Shown here in pieces: positions 7,407-15,701 of a stretch of DNA of 64,000 bases; position 1 is the stretch's first letter; each line of letters starts with the position of its first letter. Location of the stretch: NCBI GenBank assembly GCA_051884615.1, contig JBJEVT010000035.1, positions 48,586-112,585 of the forward strand, given 5' to 3'. Both the position numbers and the translations under genes were made by a program. Source of the DNA: UBA1724 sp051884615. GTDB taxonomy: Bacteria > Verrucomicrobiota > Lentisphaeria > Oligosphaerales > Oligosphaeraceae. The notes beneath the pieces were generated by a model. That model did not search any database. It was not told where the DNA came from and saw nothing but the letters and a program-made list of their open reading frames with translations.

Positions 7407-7562
7407 GGGGAGCTTCAGCGGAGCTTGAAGATCAGGACGGCGAAGAGGGGCATGAGCAGGCTCTGAAGGAGCATGAAGCGCATGAGCACCTGGGTGTCCG
7501 ACCAGCCCAGATTCTTCCGGCAGTGGTCGTGGATGGGGAAGCGATAGCGATGGAGGAAGCGC
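7407..7562 (-). repeat. Second copy of the 156-bp direct repeat (within intact mraY)
   Basis: It covers the last ~49 codons of mraY plus 8 downstream bases and matches 6064-6219 with one mismatch. The offset between copies is 1343 bases. Integration at the 3' end of a core gene that restores the gene is a common pattern for islands. Confidence 0.9.
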
Positions 7563-8584
7563 ACCAGGGGATGCTGCCGGGCCGCTTCCTCCTCCGTGGC
7601 GAAGTTCTCCGGATGGACTGGATTCACCACGATGGAACGGGGGGGACGGGTGTCCCACCCCAGTTTTTTCAGGCCGCGCAGCAGGATCAGCTTCACCAGG
7701 CCGGCGCCGCCGTTGGCGAAGAGGATGGGGGTGGCCACCAGAAAGAGGAAGTAGTTTCCCGAGACCAGGACGGCGATGCCCAGGAGCAGGCCGTAGAATC
7801 GGCTGCCGGCGTCCCCCATGAGGACCTGGGAGGGGGAGGCGTTGAACCAGAGATAGGCGGCAAGGCCGCCGGCGGCGGTGCAGAGGAGGATGGCCCAGGA
7901 GGCGCCGTTGGCCACATGGGGCAGCAGGAGGTATTCCGCCACCACGGTGTGGCCCATGCCCACATAGAGGAGGAAGGCCATGGAGAGGAGGCCGTGGAGG
8001 GCCAGGGAGCCGGCCACGCCGTCCACGCCGTCGGAGCAGTTCACCACGTTGATCATGACCCAGAGGAAGGCGGTGCCCAGGGCGAGATAGGCCCAGAGGG
8101 GCAGGGCGAAGGCGCCGCCGGGGAGGGGGCCTTTCAGGAAGGGGAGCCAGATGGTGGTGCCCTGCCAGCGGGCAAGGATGGCGGTGGTCAGGAAGGCGAT
8201 GACCAAATCCAGGCTGCCCTTTTTCCATTGGCCCCAGTCCGTGACGCTGCGGTCATCCAGGTATCCCGTGGTCATGATGGCCAGGAGCATGAGGCCGATG
8301 AGGAGATATTCCCCGTAAAGGGGAGTCACCAGGAAGGCGGCGACGAGGAAGGCGATGGTGGTGAGCAGTCCCGCGCCCGTGGGCTTCCCCTTGGCCTTCT
8401 CGGAGCCCTTCACGAAGGCTTTGCCCCGGTCGTGGGGCAGGCGATCCCAAAACCGCGGCAGAATCAGCCAGGTGAGGAAGGTGCAGCCCAGCCCTCCCAG
8501 CATCATGAGCATCAGACGGGATTCCAGAAGCCGGAAGGGTCCCCAGAGGGGGGAGAGGAAGTGCTGGGCGAGAAAGGGAAGCAT
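7415..8584 (-). CDS. mraY: Phospho-N-acetylmuramoyl-pentapeptide transferase (divergent)
   Basis: MraY transfers phospho-MurNAc-pentapeptide to undecaprenyl phosphate, giving lipid I at the inner membrane. The 389-aa polytopic protein has GKPTGAG (66-72), the Mg2+/catalytic pair in GYLDD (110-111), NCSDGVDGVAG (182-192) and the FNASPSQVLMGDAGS motif (247-261). The normally invariant HHH near the C-terminus is H-D-H here (FPIHDHCRKNLGW, 352-354), so it is divergent in the nucleotide-binding loop. It stands outside any mur/fts cluster, next to apbE (45 bases away). It could be the sole MraY or a paralogue; the window does not tell. Confidence 0.85.
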   Translation of the reverse strand: MLPFLAQHFLSPLWGPFRLLESRLMLMMLGGLGCTFLTWLILPRFWDRLPHDRGKAFVKGSEKAKGKPTGAGLLTTIAFLVAAFLVTPLYGEYLLIGLMLLAIMTTGYLDDRSVTDWGQWKKGSLDLVIAFLTTAILARWQGTTIWLPFLKGPLPGGAFALPLWAYLALGTAFLWVMINVVNCSDGVDGVAGSLALHGLLSMAFLLYVGMGHTVVAEYLLLPHVANGASWAILLCTAAGGLAAYLWFNASPSQVLMGDAGSRFYGLLLGIAVLVSGNYFLFLVATPILFANGGAGLVKLILLRGLKKLGWDTRPPRSIVVNPVHPENFATEEEAARQHPLVRFLHRYRFPIHDHCRKNLGWSDTQVLMRFMLLQSLLMPLFAVLIFKLR

Positions 8585-8629
8585 GGAGGGGAAAAGGAGA
8601 CGGGAGGGGCGGGCGGGGGAAAATGCGCC

Positions 8630-9751
8630 CTAGGGGAGGGGAGCGGCGGCGGGAGCGGAGTCCTGCAGGGAGACCTTGCCCAGGACCTGGGGAGGCTGGT
8701 CGGCGGGGGTCAGCACAAAGCCGGTGGCACGCTGGTCCTCCAGGAGGGCGCGGGCCAGGCCCTCGCCCCGGACGAAGACCGCCGTGGAATAGGCGTCGGA
8801 GCGCCAGCCGTCGGCGCAGATGGCGGTGACGGAGGCGTAGGGAGGCGCCACGGGCCTGCCCGTCTCCGGCTCTAAAATGTGACCCAGGGGGCGCCCGGAG
8901 GAGGGAGGGGACAAGGGGCGCAGGGTGTTGGCGCTGGTGGCCACGCACTGCCCCGCCGTGCCCGCCAGGGTGCAGCGCTCCTCCCCCGCATGCCCGGGCC
9001 GCATGTCCTCCAGGCCGCAGAGGTCCCGATAGGGATGGCCGGGCGGCAAAACCTGTAACGTGTTGCCGCCCAAGGAGATATAATAATACTGAATATCGTG
9101 TTCCTGGAGAATTTCCCGAAGGATGTCCAGCGCCAGTCCCTTGGCCAGTCCCCCGAAATCCACCCGGATCCCCGGTCGGGATTTGGTGACGGTCTGGGCG
9201 GTGTCGTCCCAGAGCAGGAGGGGGAATCCCACGGAGGCTTTGTGGCGGGCGCAGAGGGTTTCCAGGGCCTCTCCCTGATATTGGGGATCCTCGGGATGCT
9301 TGGCAACCTGCCTCCAGAAGTCCATCAGGGGGCCGACGGTGACATCGAAGGCGCCCTGGGTCTCCTGGTAGGCCAGCCGGGCGGCCTGGAAGGCTCGCCA
9401 CAGGAGGGGGGAGAGGGGGAGGGGGGTGTTGTCCGGCGCCTGATGGAAGCGGGAGAGTTCGCTTTGGGGATCAAAGGCGTTCAAGGTGTTGTGGAGCTGG
9501 AAGAGGCTCTCGGAGCAGCGTGCATAGGCATTGTGGACCCGATAGCGCTCCCCGAAGAGCACCAGGCGGCAGTCGGTGTGAAAGACGGAGGTGTAGAACT
9601 CGTATTGCCCCCAGGCCATGTCCGGCTGCAGGAGTTCCTGGGGGGAGGGAGCGGGGGCCTTTCCCCTCTGCCGATACAGGGCGACGCCCAGGACCAGAAG
9701 CACCACCAGGGCGGGAATCAGGCGGGTGAGAATATGTCGTTTCGCGTTCAT
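8630..9751 (-). CDS. apbE: ApbE-like FAD:protein FMN transferase
   Basis: ApbE flavinylates Thr residues of redox proteins such as the NqrB/NqrC and RnfG/RnfD subunits, acting outside the inner membrane. The 373-aa protein starts with a membrane anchor or signal (LIPALVVLLVLGVALY, about 11-26). The family motifs follow: TLNAFDPQSELSRF, GAFDVTVGPLM, VDFGGLAKGLALDI, ISLGGNTLQV, and the Mg2+ motif DAYSTAVFV near the C-terminus. No flavinylation target is in the window, but its presence fits an Rnf- or Nqr-type anaerobe. It lies upstream of mraY on the same strand. Confidence 0.9.
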   Translation of the reverse strand: MNAKRHILTRLIPALVVLLVLGVALYRQRGKAPAPSPQELLQPDMAWGQYEFYTSVFHTDCRLVLFGERYRVHNAYARCSESLFQLHNTLNAFDPQSELSRFHQAPDNTPLPLSPLLWRAFQAARLAYQETQGAFDVTVGPLMDFWRQVAKHPEDPQYQGEALETLCARHKASVGFPLLLWDDTAQTVTKSRPGIRVDFGGLAKGLALDILREILQEHDIQYYYISLGGNTLQVLPPGHPYRDLCGLEDMRPGHAGEERCTLAGTAGQCVATSANTLRPLSPPSSGRPLGHILEPETGRPVAPPYASVTAICADGWRSDAYSTAVFVRGEGLARALLEDQRATGFVLTPADQPPQVLGKVSLQDSAPAAAPLP

Positions 9752-9896
9752 GGAGAGATTCTCCGGAAAGGGAAGGCGGGAGGCGCGGGGGCGTCCTCTT
9801 CCCCGTCTTCCCCTTGCCGAAAAGGGGGCCTCAAGGCGCCGCCCATCCCCCTCGCCCCGCCCGGAATACGGCTCCCGGGGGAGAGGGGAGGGGGAG

Positions 9897-12074
9897 CTAG
9901 GCTTCCTCCTGGGGCGCGGTGCCTTTCAGGGCCTCCCGGATGGCGGCCACCTCGGGGGTGTCCTCCTCCGGGGAGTCCTCCTGGACGGGCTGTTCGTCCT
10001 TGGGCATGGGCCATCCCAGCAGCTCGTAGACCTGCTGCGCGGAGAGAGTCTCCCGTTCCAGGAGGGCCTGGGCCAGCTTCTCCAGCTCCGCCCGATGGCT
10101 TTCCAGGATCTGGGTGGCACGGGTCTTCTGCTCGTCCACGATGCGGCGGATCTCCAGGTCGATCTCCCGGGCGGTCTCGGGGGAGAAATCCTCGGAGCGG
10201 GTGATGTCCCGTCCCAGGAAGAGATGCTCCTCCCGTCCGGCGTAGTTGATGAGTCCCAGGCGTTCGGACATGCCCCATTGGCAGACCATCTTCTTGGCCA
10301 GGTCGGTGGCTTGTCGGATGTCCATGGAGGCTCCGGTGGAGATGTCATCCATGGTGAGTTCCTCGGCGGTGCGCCCGCCGAAGCAGACGGCGATCATGTC
10401 CAGGATCTGGCGCCGGGAGGCGGTGGGTTCGTCATCCTTGGGGAGGGTCATGGTGGCGCCCAGAGCGGGCCCCCGGGGGATGATGGTGATCTTGTGGAGA
10501 GGCATGGCGTCGGGGCAGCACATGCCCACCAGGGCGTGGCCGGCCTCGTGGTAGGCGGTGAGGCGGCGGCACTTGTCGTCCATCTTGTGGCTGCGTCGTT
10601 CCCGTCCCCAGCGCACCTTGTCCCGCGCCTCCTCCAGGTCAGGCATGGTGACCGCGTCCCGCTTGGCCCGGGTGGCCAGGAGCGCGGCCTCGTTGATGAG
10701 GTTTTCCAGATCCGCGCCGGAGAAACCGGGGGTGCCCCGGGCGATGATGCGGAGGTCCACATCCTCCGCCAGCCGGGTCTTCCGGGCGTGGACCTTCAGG
10801 ATGGCCACCCGTCCCCGGAGGTCGGGGAGATCCACGGTGATCTGGCGGTCGAAGCGGCCGGGCCGCAGCAGGGCGGGGTCCAGCACGTCGGGGCGGTTGG
10901 AGGCGGCGATGACGATGATGCCCTGGTTGGGCTGGAAGCCGTCCATCTCCACCAGGAGGGCGTTCAGGGTCTGCTCCCGCTCGTCGTGCCCGCCGCCGAT
11001 GCCGCTGAACCGGGAGCGGCCCACCGCGTCGATTTCATCAATGAAGATCAGGCAGGGGGAGTCCTTCTTGGCCTCGGCGAACATGTTGCGCACCCGGGCG
11101 GCGCCCACGCCCACGAACATCTCCACGAAATCGGAGCCGGAGATGGAATAGAAGGGGACTTTCGCCTCGCCGGCGATGGCCTTGGCCAGCAGGGTCTTTC
11201 CCGTGCCCGGAGGCCCCACCAGCAGGACGCCCCGGGGAACCCGGCCGCCCAGGCGGCTGAAGGACTTGGGATCCTTCAGATACTCCACGATCTCCTGCAT
11301 GTCCTCCTTGGCTTCGTCGCATCCCGCCACATCACGGAAGGTGATGGGGCCGCCTTCGCCAGGCTCCAGCTTCCGGGCACGGGACTTGCCGAAGTCCATG
11401 GCGCCGCCGGCGCCCCGCATCTGGCGGGTGAAGATGAAGTAGAAGAAGGCGATGAGCAGCACCGTGGGCAGCAGCATGAACACCAGCTGGGTGAAGGAAC
11501 TGCCCTCCGACTTGGCGTCGTAGGAACGGCAGTGCTCCCGGATCATGGAATCCAGGGCCTTGCTGTAGATCACCCGGCTCTGGAAGTCCTGGGAACCACT
11601 GCCCGCCTCCCCTTCCGCTTGAAGACGAACCTTCCCCTTGATGGTGAGAATGCCGCTCCCCGCCGATTCGGAGATGGTGATGGTCTCCACCGCCCCGCGC
11701 TGCAAATAGGTCTCAAATTCACTCTGCGCCAGATCCAGCACCCGGCCCCGGTTCCGCATCTGGCTGTAGCCCAGCAACGGGATCAACACCAGGATGACCA
11801 GCCAGAAGACATACTGCCACCGGGACATGGGGGGATGGGGCGTCATGCCGCGGAAGGGAGAGCCCCCACGCCGGGAACCATCCCCTTCCTGCCGGGGTGC
11901 GTCGTCATCCTGCCGGGGAGCGTCGTCATCCTGCCGGGGGGCGTCGTCATCCTGCCGGGGGGCGTCATCGTCGTGGGAGGGGGGAGGAGAGGGGATTTTT
12001 TCTTCCTCCCGCTGGGAGTCGTCGGAGAGATTGGGAGAAGTCATGGAGAAGCAGATTGCGTCCTCGGGCGGCAT
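9897..12074 (-). CDS. ftsH: ATP-dependent zinc metalloprotease FtsH with repeat-bearing N-terminus
   Basis: FtsH is a membrane-bound hexameric AAA+ protease that extracts and degrades membrane and regulatory proteins. The 725-aa protein has an unusual hydrophilic N-terminal extension of about 85 residues with four tandem DDDAPRQ units. TM1 is at about 88-103, then a periplasmic segment, then TM2 (FMLLPTVLLIAFFYFIF). Walker A GPPGTGKT is at 287-294, Walker B FIDEID at about 344-349, the SRH around NRPDVLDPALLRPGRFDR, and the zinc site HEAGH at 509-513. Two starts are possible, 12074 and 12044 (MTSPNLSD); neither has a clear ribosome-binding site. The 12075-12550 gap upstream is GC-rich and shows no gene. 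Confidence 0.96.
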   Translation of the reverse strand: MPPEDAICFSMTSPNLSDDSQREEEKIPSPPPSHDDDAPRQDDDAPRQDDDAPRQDDDAPRQEGDGSRRGGSPFRGMTPHPPMSRWQYVFWLVILVLIPLLGYSQMRNRGRVLDLAQSEFETYLQRGAVETITISESAGSGILTIKGKVRLQAEGEAGSGSQDFQSRVIYSKALDSMIREHCRSYDAKSEGSSFTQLVFMLLPTVLLIAFFYFIFTRQMRGAGGAMDFGKSRARKLEPGEGGPITFRDVAGCDEAKEDMQEIVEYLKDPKSFSRLGGRVPRGVLLVGPPGTGKTLLAKAIAGEAKVPFYSISGSDFVEMFVGVGAARVRNMFAEAKKDSPCLIFIDEIDAVGRSRFSGIGGGHDEREQTLNALLVEMDGFQPNQGIIVIAASNRPDVLDPALLRPGRFDRQITVDLPDLRGRVAILKVHARKTRLAEDVDLRIIARGTPGFSGADLENLINEAALLATRAKRDAVTMPDLEEARDKVRWGRERRSHKMDDKCRRLTAYHEAGHALVGMCCPDAMPLHKITIIPRGPALGATMTLPKDDEPTASRRQILDMIAVCFGGRTAEELTMDDISTGASMDIRQATDLAKKMVCQWGMSERLGLINYAGREEHLFLGRDITRSEDFSPETAREIDLEIRRIVDEQKTRATQILESHRAELEKLAQALLERETLSAQQVYELLGWPMPKDEQPVQEDSPEEDTPEVAAIREALKGTAPQEEA
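11899..11975 (-). repeat. 21-bp tandem repeat encoding DDDAPRQ in ftsH
   Basis: About four near-identical 21-bp units (+ strand GCGTCGTCATCCTGCCGGGG) lie in the ftsH N-terminal extension. Near-perfect DNA identity implies recent expansion, so copy number may vary between strains. Confidence 0.85.
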
Positions 12075-12550
12075 TGGAGGGCCGCCGCGGTGAGTTGTCC
12101 ACGCCTCTCATCCCGTCGTGGGGAGGAGTCGTGGGGAAGAGGGCAGGGGCGGGACTAGTGCCCGTCCTGTGTCGTGTGCACGGGGTGAGACCGGGGTTTC
12201 CGGGAGGGAGTTTCCGGGCGAAGGCGAAAGGCGCCGGCTTTGTCCCTCCTTATCCTGCGGAGGAAAAAGGGATGGGCGACGCTTGCGTTGTCGTGGGGCG
12301 TCCCCATGCCCAAGGTGCGGGGGAACGCCAAAAGGTTGGGAGGGGACGGCGGGGGATGGACTCCACTTCCACCATTTCCAGGCATTTCCTCCTCCCCCTC
12401 TCCCTCCATGCGCTACGGCCTTCCCCCACCAGGGAAGGCCGCTTTCTCCAAGGCAGTTAACATCTCTTCCCCGGAAGGGAAAGGCCGCACTCTGCCCCTC
12501 CCTCTCCCATTCGGCGGGGAAGGACAGGCGCGGAAGGACTCAAGTCCCGC

Positions 12551-13081
12551 TTATTTACGGACGAAGTTGACAATCAGGAGCACCACCACCAGCAGGACAA
12601 GAATCGCCACGATGATGTTCATAATCTTGCCGTGCTTCTGGTTGGGACGCAAAGCCGTGGACCGCTTCACGTTCATGCGGTTGCCCAGGTTCCGCATGGT
12701 GGTCTTGTTGATCTCGCCCGTGTCCACATCGTCCAAGTCGATGACGGAGACGGTGCGGCTCTCTTCCCGGGCGCCCTCGATGTCGTCAAAAAGAATCTCC
12801 ACGCTGCCAATCTGGATGATGTCCCCGTTGTTCAGCTTGACGGAGTTGCCGGGCTGGAGAACCTGGTCGTTGATCTTGGAGCCGTTGGTGGAGCCCAGAT
12901 CCTCGATGGCATAGGAACCGTCGTCCAACTTCACCAGGGTGCAGTGGTGTCCGGAGACGGTGGGGGCCGAGATGCAGACATCACAGTCATCAGCGCGTCC
13001 CACGGTGTACTTGTCCTGGCTGAGGGAGAAGGAGGCGCCGCGCATCTGATCAGACAGGATGAAGAGTTTAGGGGTACCCAT
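12551..13081 (-). CDS. FHA-domain protein with C-terminal membrane anchor
   Basis: FHA domains bind phosphothreonine peptides and usually report Ser/Thr kinase activity. In this 176-aa protein the FHA fold covers about 1-100 with the usual motif order: KYTVGRADDCDV (GR), SGHHCTL (SxxH), IEDLGSTNGSKIND (TNG), VKLNNGDIIQIG. A charged linker with several Ser/Thr and MRNLGNRMNV follows. It ends in one transmembrane helix (IMNIIVAILVLLVVVLLIVNF), leaving the FHA domain in the cytoplasm, which is a tail-anchored topology. No kinase is nearby. The gene stands alone between two long non-coding gaps. Confidence 0.88.
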   Translation of the reverse strand: MGTPKLFILSDQMRGASFSLSQDKYTVGRADDCDVCISAPTVSGHHCTLVKLDDGSYAIEDLGSTNGSKINDQVLQPGNSVKLNNGDIIQIGSVEILFDDIEGAREESRTVSVIDLDDVDTGEINKTTMRNLGNRMNVKRSTALRPNQKHGKIMNIIVAILVLLVVVLLIVNFVRK

Positions 13082-13606
13082 AGTGCCTTGGAGTCAATGT
13101 GTGATGTGGTTGGGTGGAGGAAATGCCGTACGGCCAAACTTTAACGCATTTCTCTTCTTTTGCCTTACGAATTGAGAAAAAAAGAGAAACTTCCCAAAGG
13201 GAATGGGGGCTTCGCCCCCGGAAGACAGGGGGAAAAGCTCCCTTGCGGGACCGTAAGAGAACGACGGCAATCTACTGCCTCTCCATAAATTTTCGTGCCC
13301 CGACCCCCGGATTTTTCGTTCTGGATTTCCGGGAACTTGCCTCCTCCCATGAAATCATGCGCCCCGTACCTCCGAGGCTTCCGTATGGGCGCGGGCGCCT
13401 GCGGCCCACCCCAGAGCACACAGCGGCGCTGCCGCTTGAACACGGAGCACACAGAGGGCGCTGCCGCTTGAACACGGAGCACACAGCGGGGGGAAGAGCG
13501 TCAGAAATGTCTAAAAATGTCCAAATATGTGCTATATTTCACAATTCCCAAGAATGAAGAAAAGAAGAAGGGTTTTCACGGCGAGATGCCAAGGACGTAA
13601 GCGAAG
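13082..13606. other. Non-coding gap with hairpin and repeat
   Basis: There is no convincing gene. It contains GGGGGC-TTC-GCCCCC near 13206-13220 (a stable hairpin), the dispersed repeat 13414-13490, and an AT-richer stretch with two AAATGTC copies and TATATT (13533-13538). The last could hold the promoter of the next gene. Confidence 0.6.
13414..13490 (+). repeat. Dispersed intergenic repeat, tandem copies
   Basis: Two full ~32-bp units and a partial third (GAGCACACAG, then GCTGCCGCTTGAACACG) follow one another. The same family, in opposite orientation, is at 1033-1083. Confidence 0.8.
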
Positions 13607-15610
13607 ATGGATTTCCAGGACGAAGAGAAGAAGGAAGGTTGTCAGCCGCAGCCGGAGGATTCCGCGATGGTGGAGGAGGGTGTGTCCCGTATGTTTCCCG
13701 GCGCGGAGGAGCCTGCTGAAGAGGTGAATGTGGTTCCCGCCGAGGAGGTTGTGCCTTCCGTGGAGGAAGAGGGCGAAGAGGCCCCCGAGGATGTGGTGGA
13801 GGAGGGGAGCGCCTCCGGGAAGGAGGAGCGGCTTGCCAAGTTCCTGGCCTCCGCCGGCATTGCCTCCCGCCGCAACTGCGAGGAATTGATTCTGGAGGGG
13901 CGGGTCACGGTGAACGGGGAGGCGGTGCTTTCCCCCGCCTACAACGTGGACCCCGAGAAGGACAAGGTGCATTTCGAGGGCCGTCTGGTGGAGAGCCATC
14001 CCCAGGGGATGGTGTATCTGCTTCTGAACAAGCCGGTGGGATACACCTGCAGCGCCAAGGACGTCCATGCGGAGCGCCTGGTCTTCGACCTGATTCCCCA
14101 GCGCTTCGGCCGCCTCTTCACGGTGGGACGGCTGGACCGGGATTCGGAGGGGCTTCTGATTCTGACCAACGACGGGGACTACGCCCAGAAGGTGATGCAT
14201 CCCTCCCGCCAGATTCTGAAGCGGTACTATGTGGAGTGCGATGGCCAGTACACCACGAGCCTCCGTCGCCGCATGCTGGAGGGCTTCTATGACAACGACG
14301 AATTTCTGCGCGCCCTGGCCGTGGAGGACAAGGGGGTGCAGAGAGGACACTGCGCCCTGGAAATCACCCTGGGGGAGGGCCGGAAGCGGGAGGTGCGCCG
14401 CCTCTGCAAGGACGTGGGCCTGGAGGTGACTCTGCTGCGCCGGGTGGCCATCGGCGGCCTGGAGCTGGACGAGAATCTCTCCACCGGCGCCTGGCGCATG
14501 ATGAGCGGCGAAGAGCAGGAAAGGGTCTTCGACCGGATTCAGCTGGCAGAACAGCCCGTCTCCGCCGATCCCCGCCCCTACTGGCAGAAGGAACGCAAAC
14601 CCTTCGACCGGGAACATCGCCCCTACGCCGCCAGCCCCTACCCCGAATACCGCAAGGATGCCTCCGACAACGACCGCAAACCCTTCGGACGGGACCGCAA
14701 GCCCTTCGGCGACCGCAAGCCCTTCGGCGACCGCAAACCCTTCGGGGATCGCAAGCCCTTCGGCGACCGCAAACCTTTCGGGGACCGCAAACCCTTCGGC
14801 GACCGCAAGCCCTTCGACCGGGAGAGCAAGCCCTTCCAGGAGCGCCGTCCCTGGTATGAGGAAGGCAACGAGGAGGGGGAAGCCCATCTGGAGCGCCGCT
14901 CTTTCGACCGGGATGCCAGGCCCTTCGACCGTGATCGCAAGCCTTTCGATCGCGACCGCAAGCCCTTCGACCGCGAGCGCAAGCCCTTTGACCGTGATCG
15001 CAAACCCTTCGACCGCGACCGCAAGCCTTTCCAGGAGCGTCGTTCCTGGTATTCCGAGGAAGGTGGCGAGGAAGGGGAGAGCCGTTTCGAGCGCAAGCCC
15101 TTCGATCGCGACCGCAAGCCCTTCGACCGTGACCGCAAGCCTTTCGACCGTGACCGCAAGCCTTTCGACCGTGACCGCAAGCCTTTCGATCGTGATCGCA
15201 AGCCCTTCCAGGAGCGTCGTTCCTGGTATTCCGAGGAAGGGGGCGAGGAAGGGGAGAGCCGTTTCGAGCGCAAGCCTTTCGATCGCGACCGCAAGCCCTT
15301 CGATCGTGACCGCAAGCCTTTCGACCGGGATCGCAAGCCCTTCGATCGCGACCGCAAGCCCTTTGACCGTGACCGCAAGCCCTTCGACCGTGATCGCAAG
15401 CCCTTCGACCGGGATCGCAAGCCCTTCGACCGCGACCGCAAGCCCTTTGACCGCGACCGCAAGCCCTTTGACCGTGACCGCAAGCCCTTTGGCAGCCGCG
15501 GGCGGGACGAGGGGAGTTCCTGGTCCAGCCGGGAGGATCGTGGCTTCCGGAAGGAGCGTGGGGAGCGGAAGGAGTTCCGTTCCGGGCGTCCTCCCCGTTC
15601 CTGGAGATAG
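13607..15610 (+). CDS. rluB: RsuA/RluB-type pseudouridine synthase with long KPFDRDR repeat tail
   Basis: RluB-type enzymes convert a uridine of large-subunit rRNA to pseudouridine. In this 667-aa protein an acidic N-terminal stretch (1-70) is followed by an S4 RNA-binding domain (ERLAKFLASAGIASRRNCEE) and the catalytic domain. The latter has LNKPVGYTCS and the active-site motif GRLDRDSEGLLILTNDG, with the catalytic Asp at about 177, then GRKREVRRLC. From about residue 325 to the end the protein is more than 30 copies of KPF(D/G)(R)DR, interrupted by three KPFQERR(S/P)WY-acidic blocks. Typical family members are 250-330 aa. The tail is strongly basic/acidic-alternating and probably disordered, so RNA binding or condensation is plausible inference. 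RluB versus the RluE/RluF/RsuA specificity is not certain. Confidence 0.88.
   Translation: MDFQDEEKKEGCQPQPEDSAMVEEGVSRMFPGAEEPAEEVNVVPAEEVVPSVEEEGEEAPEDVVEEGSASGKEERLAKFLASAGIASRRNCEELILEGRVTVNGEAVLSPAYNVDPEKDKVHFEGRLVESHPQGMVYLLLNKPVGYTCSAKDVHAERLVFDLIPQRFGRLFTVGRLDRDSEGLLILTNDGDYAQKVMHPSRQILKRYYVECDGQYTTSLRRRMLEGFYDNDEFLRALAVEDKGVQRGHCALEITLGEGRKREVRRLCKDVGLEVTLLRRVAIGGLELDENLSTGAWRMMSGEEQERVFDRIQLAEQPVSADPRPYWQKERKPFDREHRPYAASPYPEYRKDASDNDRKPFGRDRKPFGDRKPFGDRKPFGDRKPFGDRKPFGDRKPFGDRKPFDRESKPFQERRPWYEEGNEEGEAHLERRSFDRDARPFDRDRKPFDRDRKPFDRERKPFDRDRKPFDRDRKPFQERRSWYSEEGGEEGESRFERKPFDRDRKPFDRDRKPFDRDRKPFDRDRKPFDRDRKPFQERRSWYSEEGGEEGESRFERKPFDRDRKPFDRDRKPFDRDRKPFDRDRKPFDRDRKPFDRDRKPFDRDRKPFDRDRKPFDRDRKPFDRDRKPFGSRGRDEGSSWSSREDRGFRKERGERKEFRSGRPPRSWR
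14680..15492 (+). repeat. ~18-21-bp tandem repeat array inside rluB
   Basis: Units of 18 bp (KPFGDR) and then 21 bp (KPFDRDR) have synonymous third-base variation. They are organised into higher-order blocks that each begin with a KPFQER..WY..EEG..E segment (14830, 15020 and 15208 regions). The units are in frame and codon-varied, so this is a protein repeat, not a CRISPR array. Confidence 0.9.
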
Positions 15611-15701
15611 CGGCGGCCCGTGGCCCTTCCGGGTGTCTGTCCGGGAGGGCTTGGGTTGGTCCGGGGAATCCCACCACCAGCGAGAGGAGGGATAGCATCC
15701 C

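Noticed and set aside
14680..15492. Regular short repeats looking like a CRISPR array
   Set aside because: Units are 18/21 bp without unique spacers, stay in frame, and encode KPFDRDR with codon variation. There are no cas genes.
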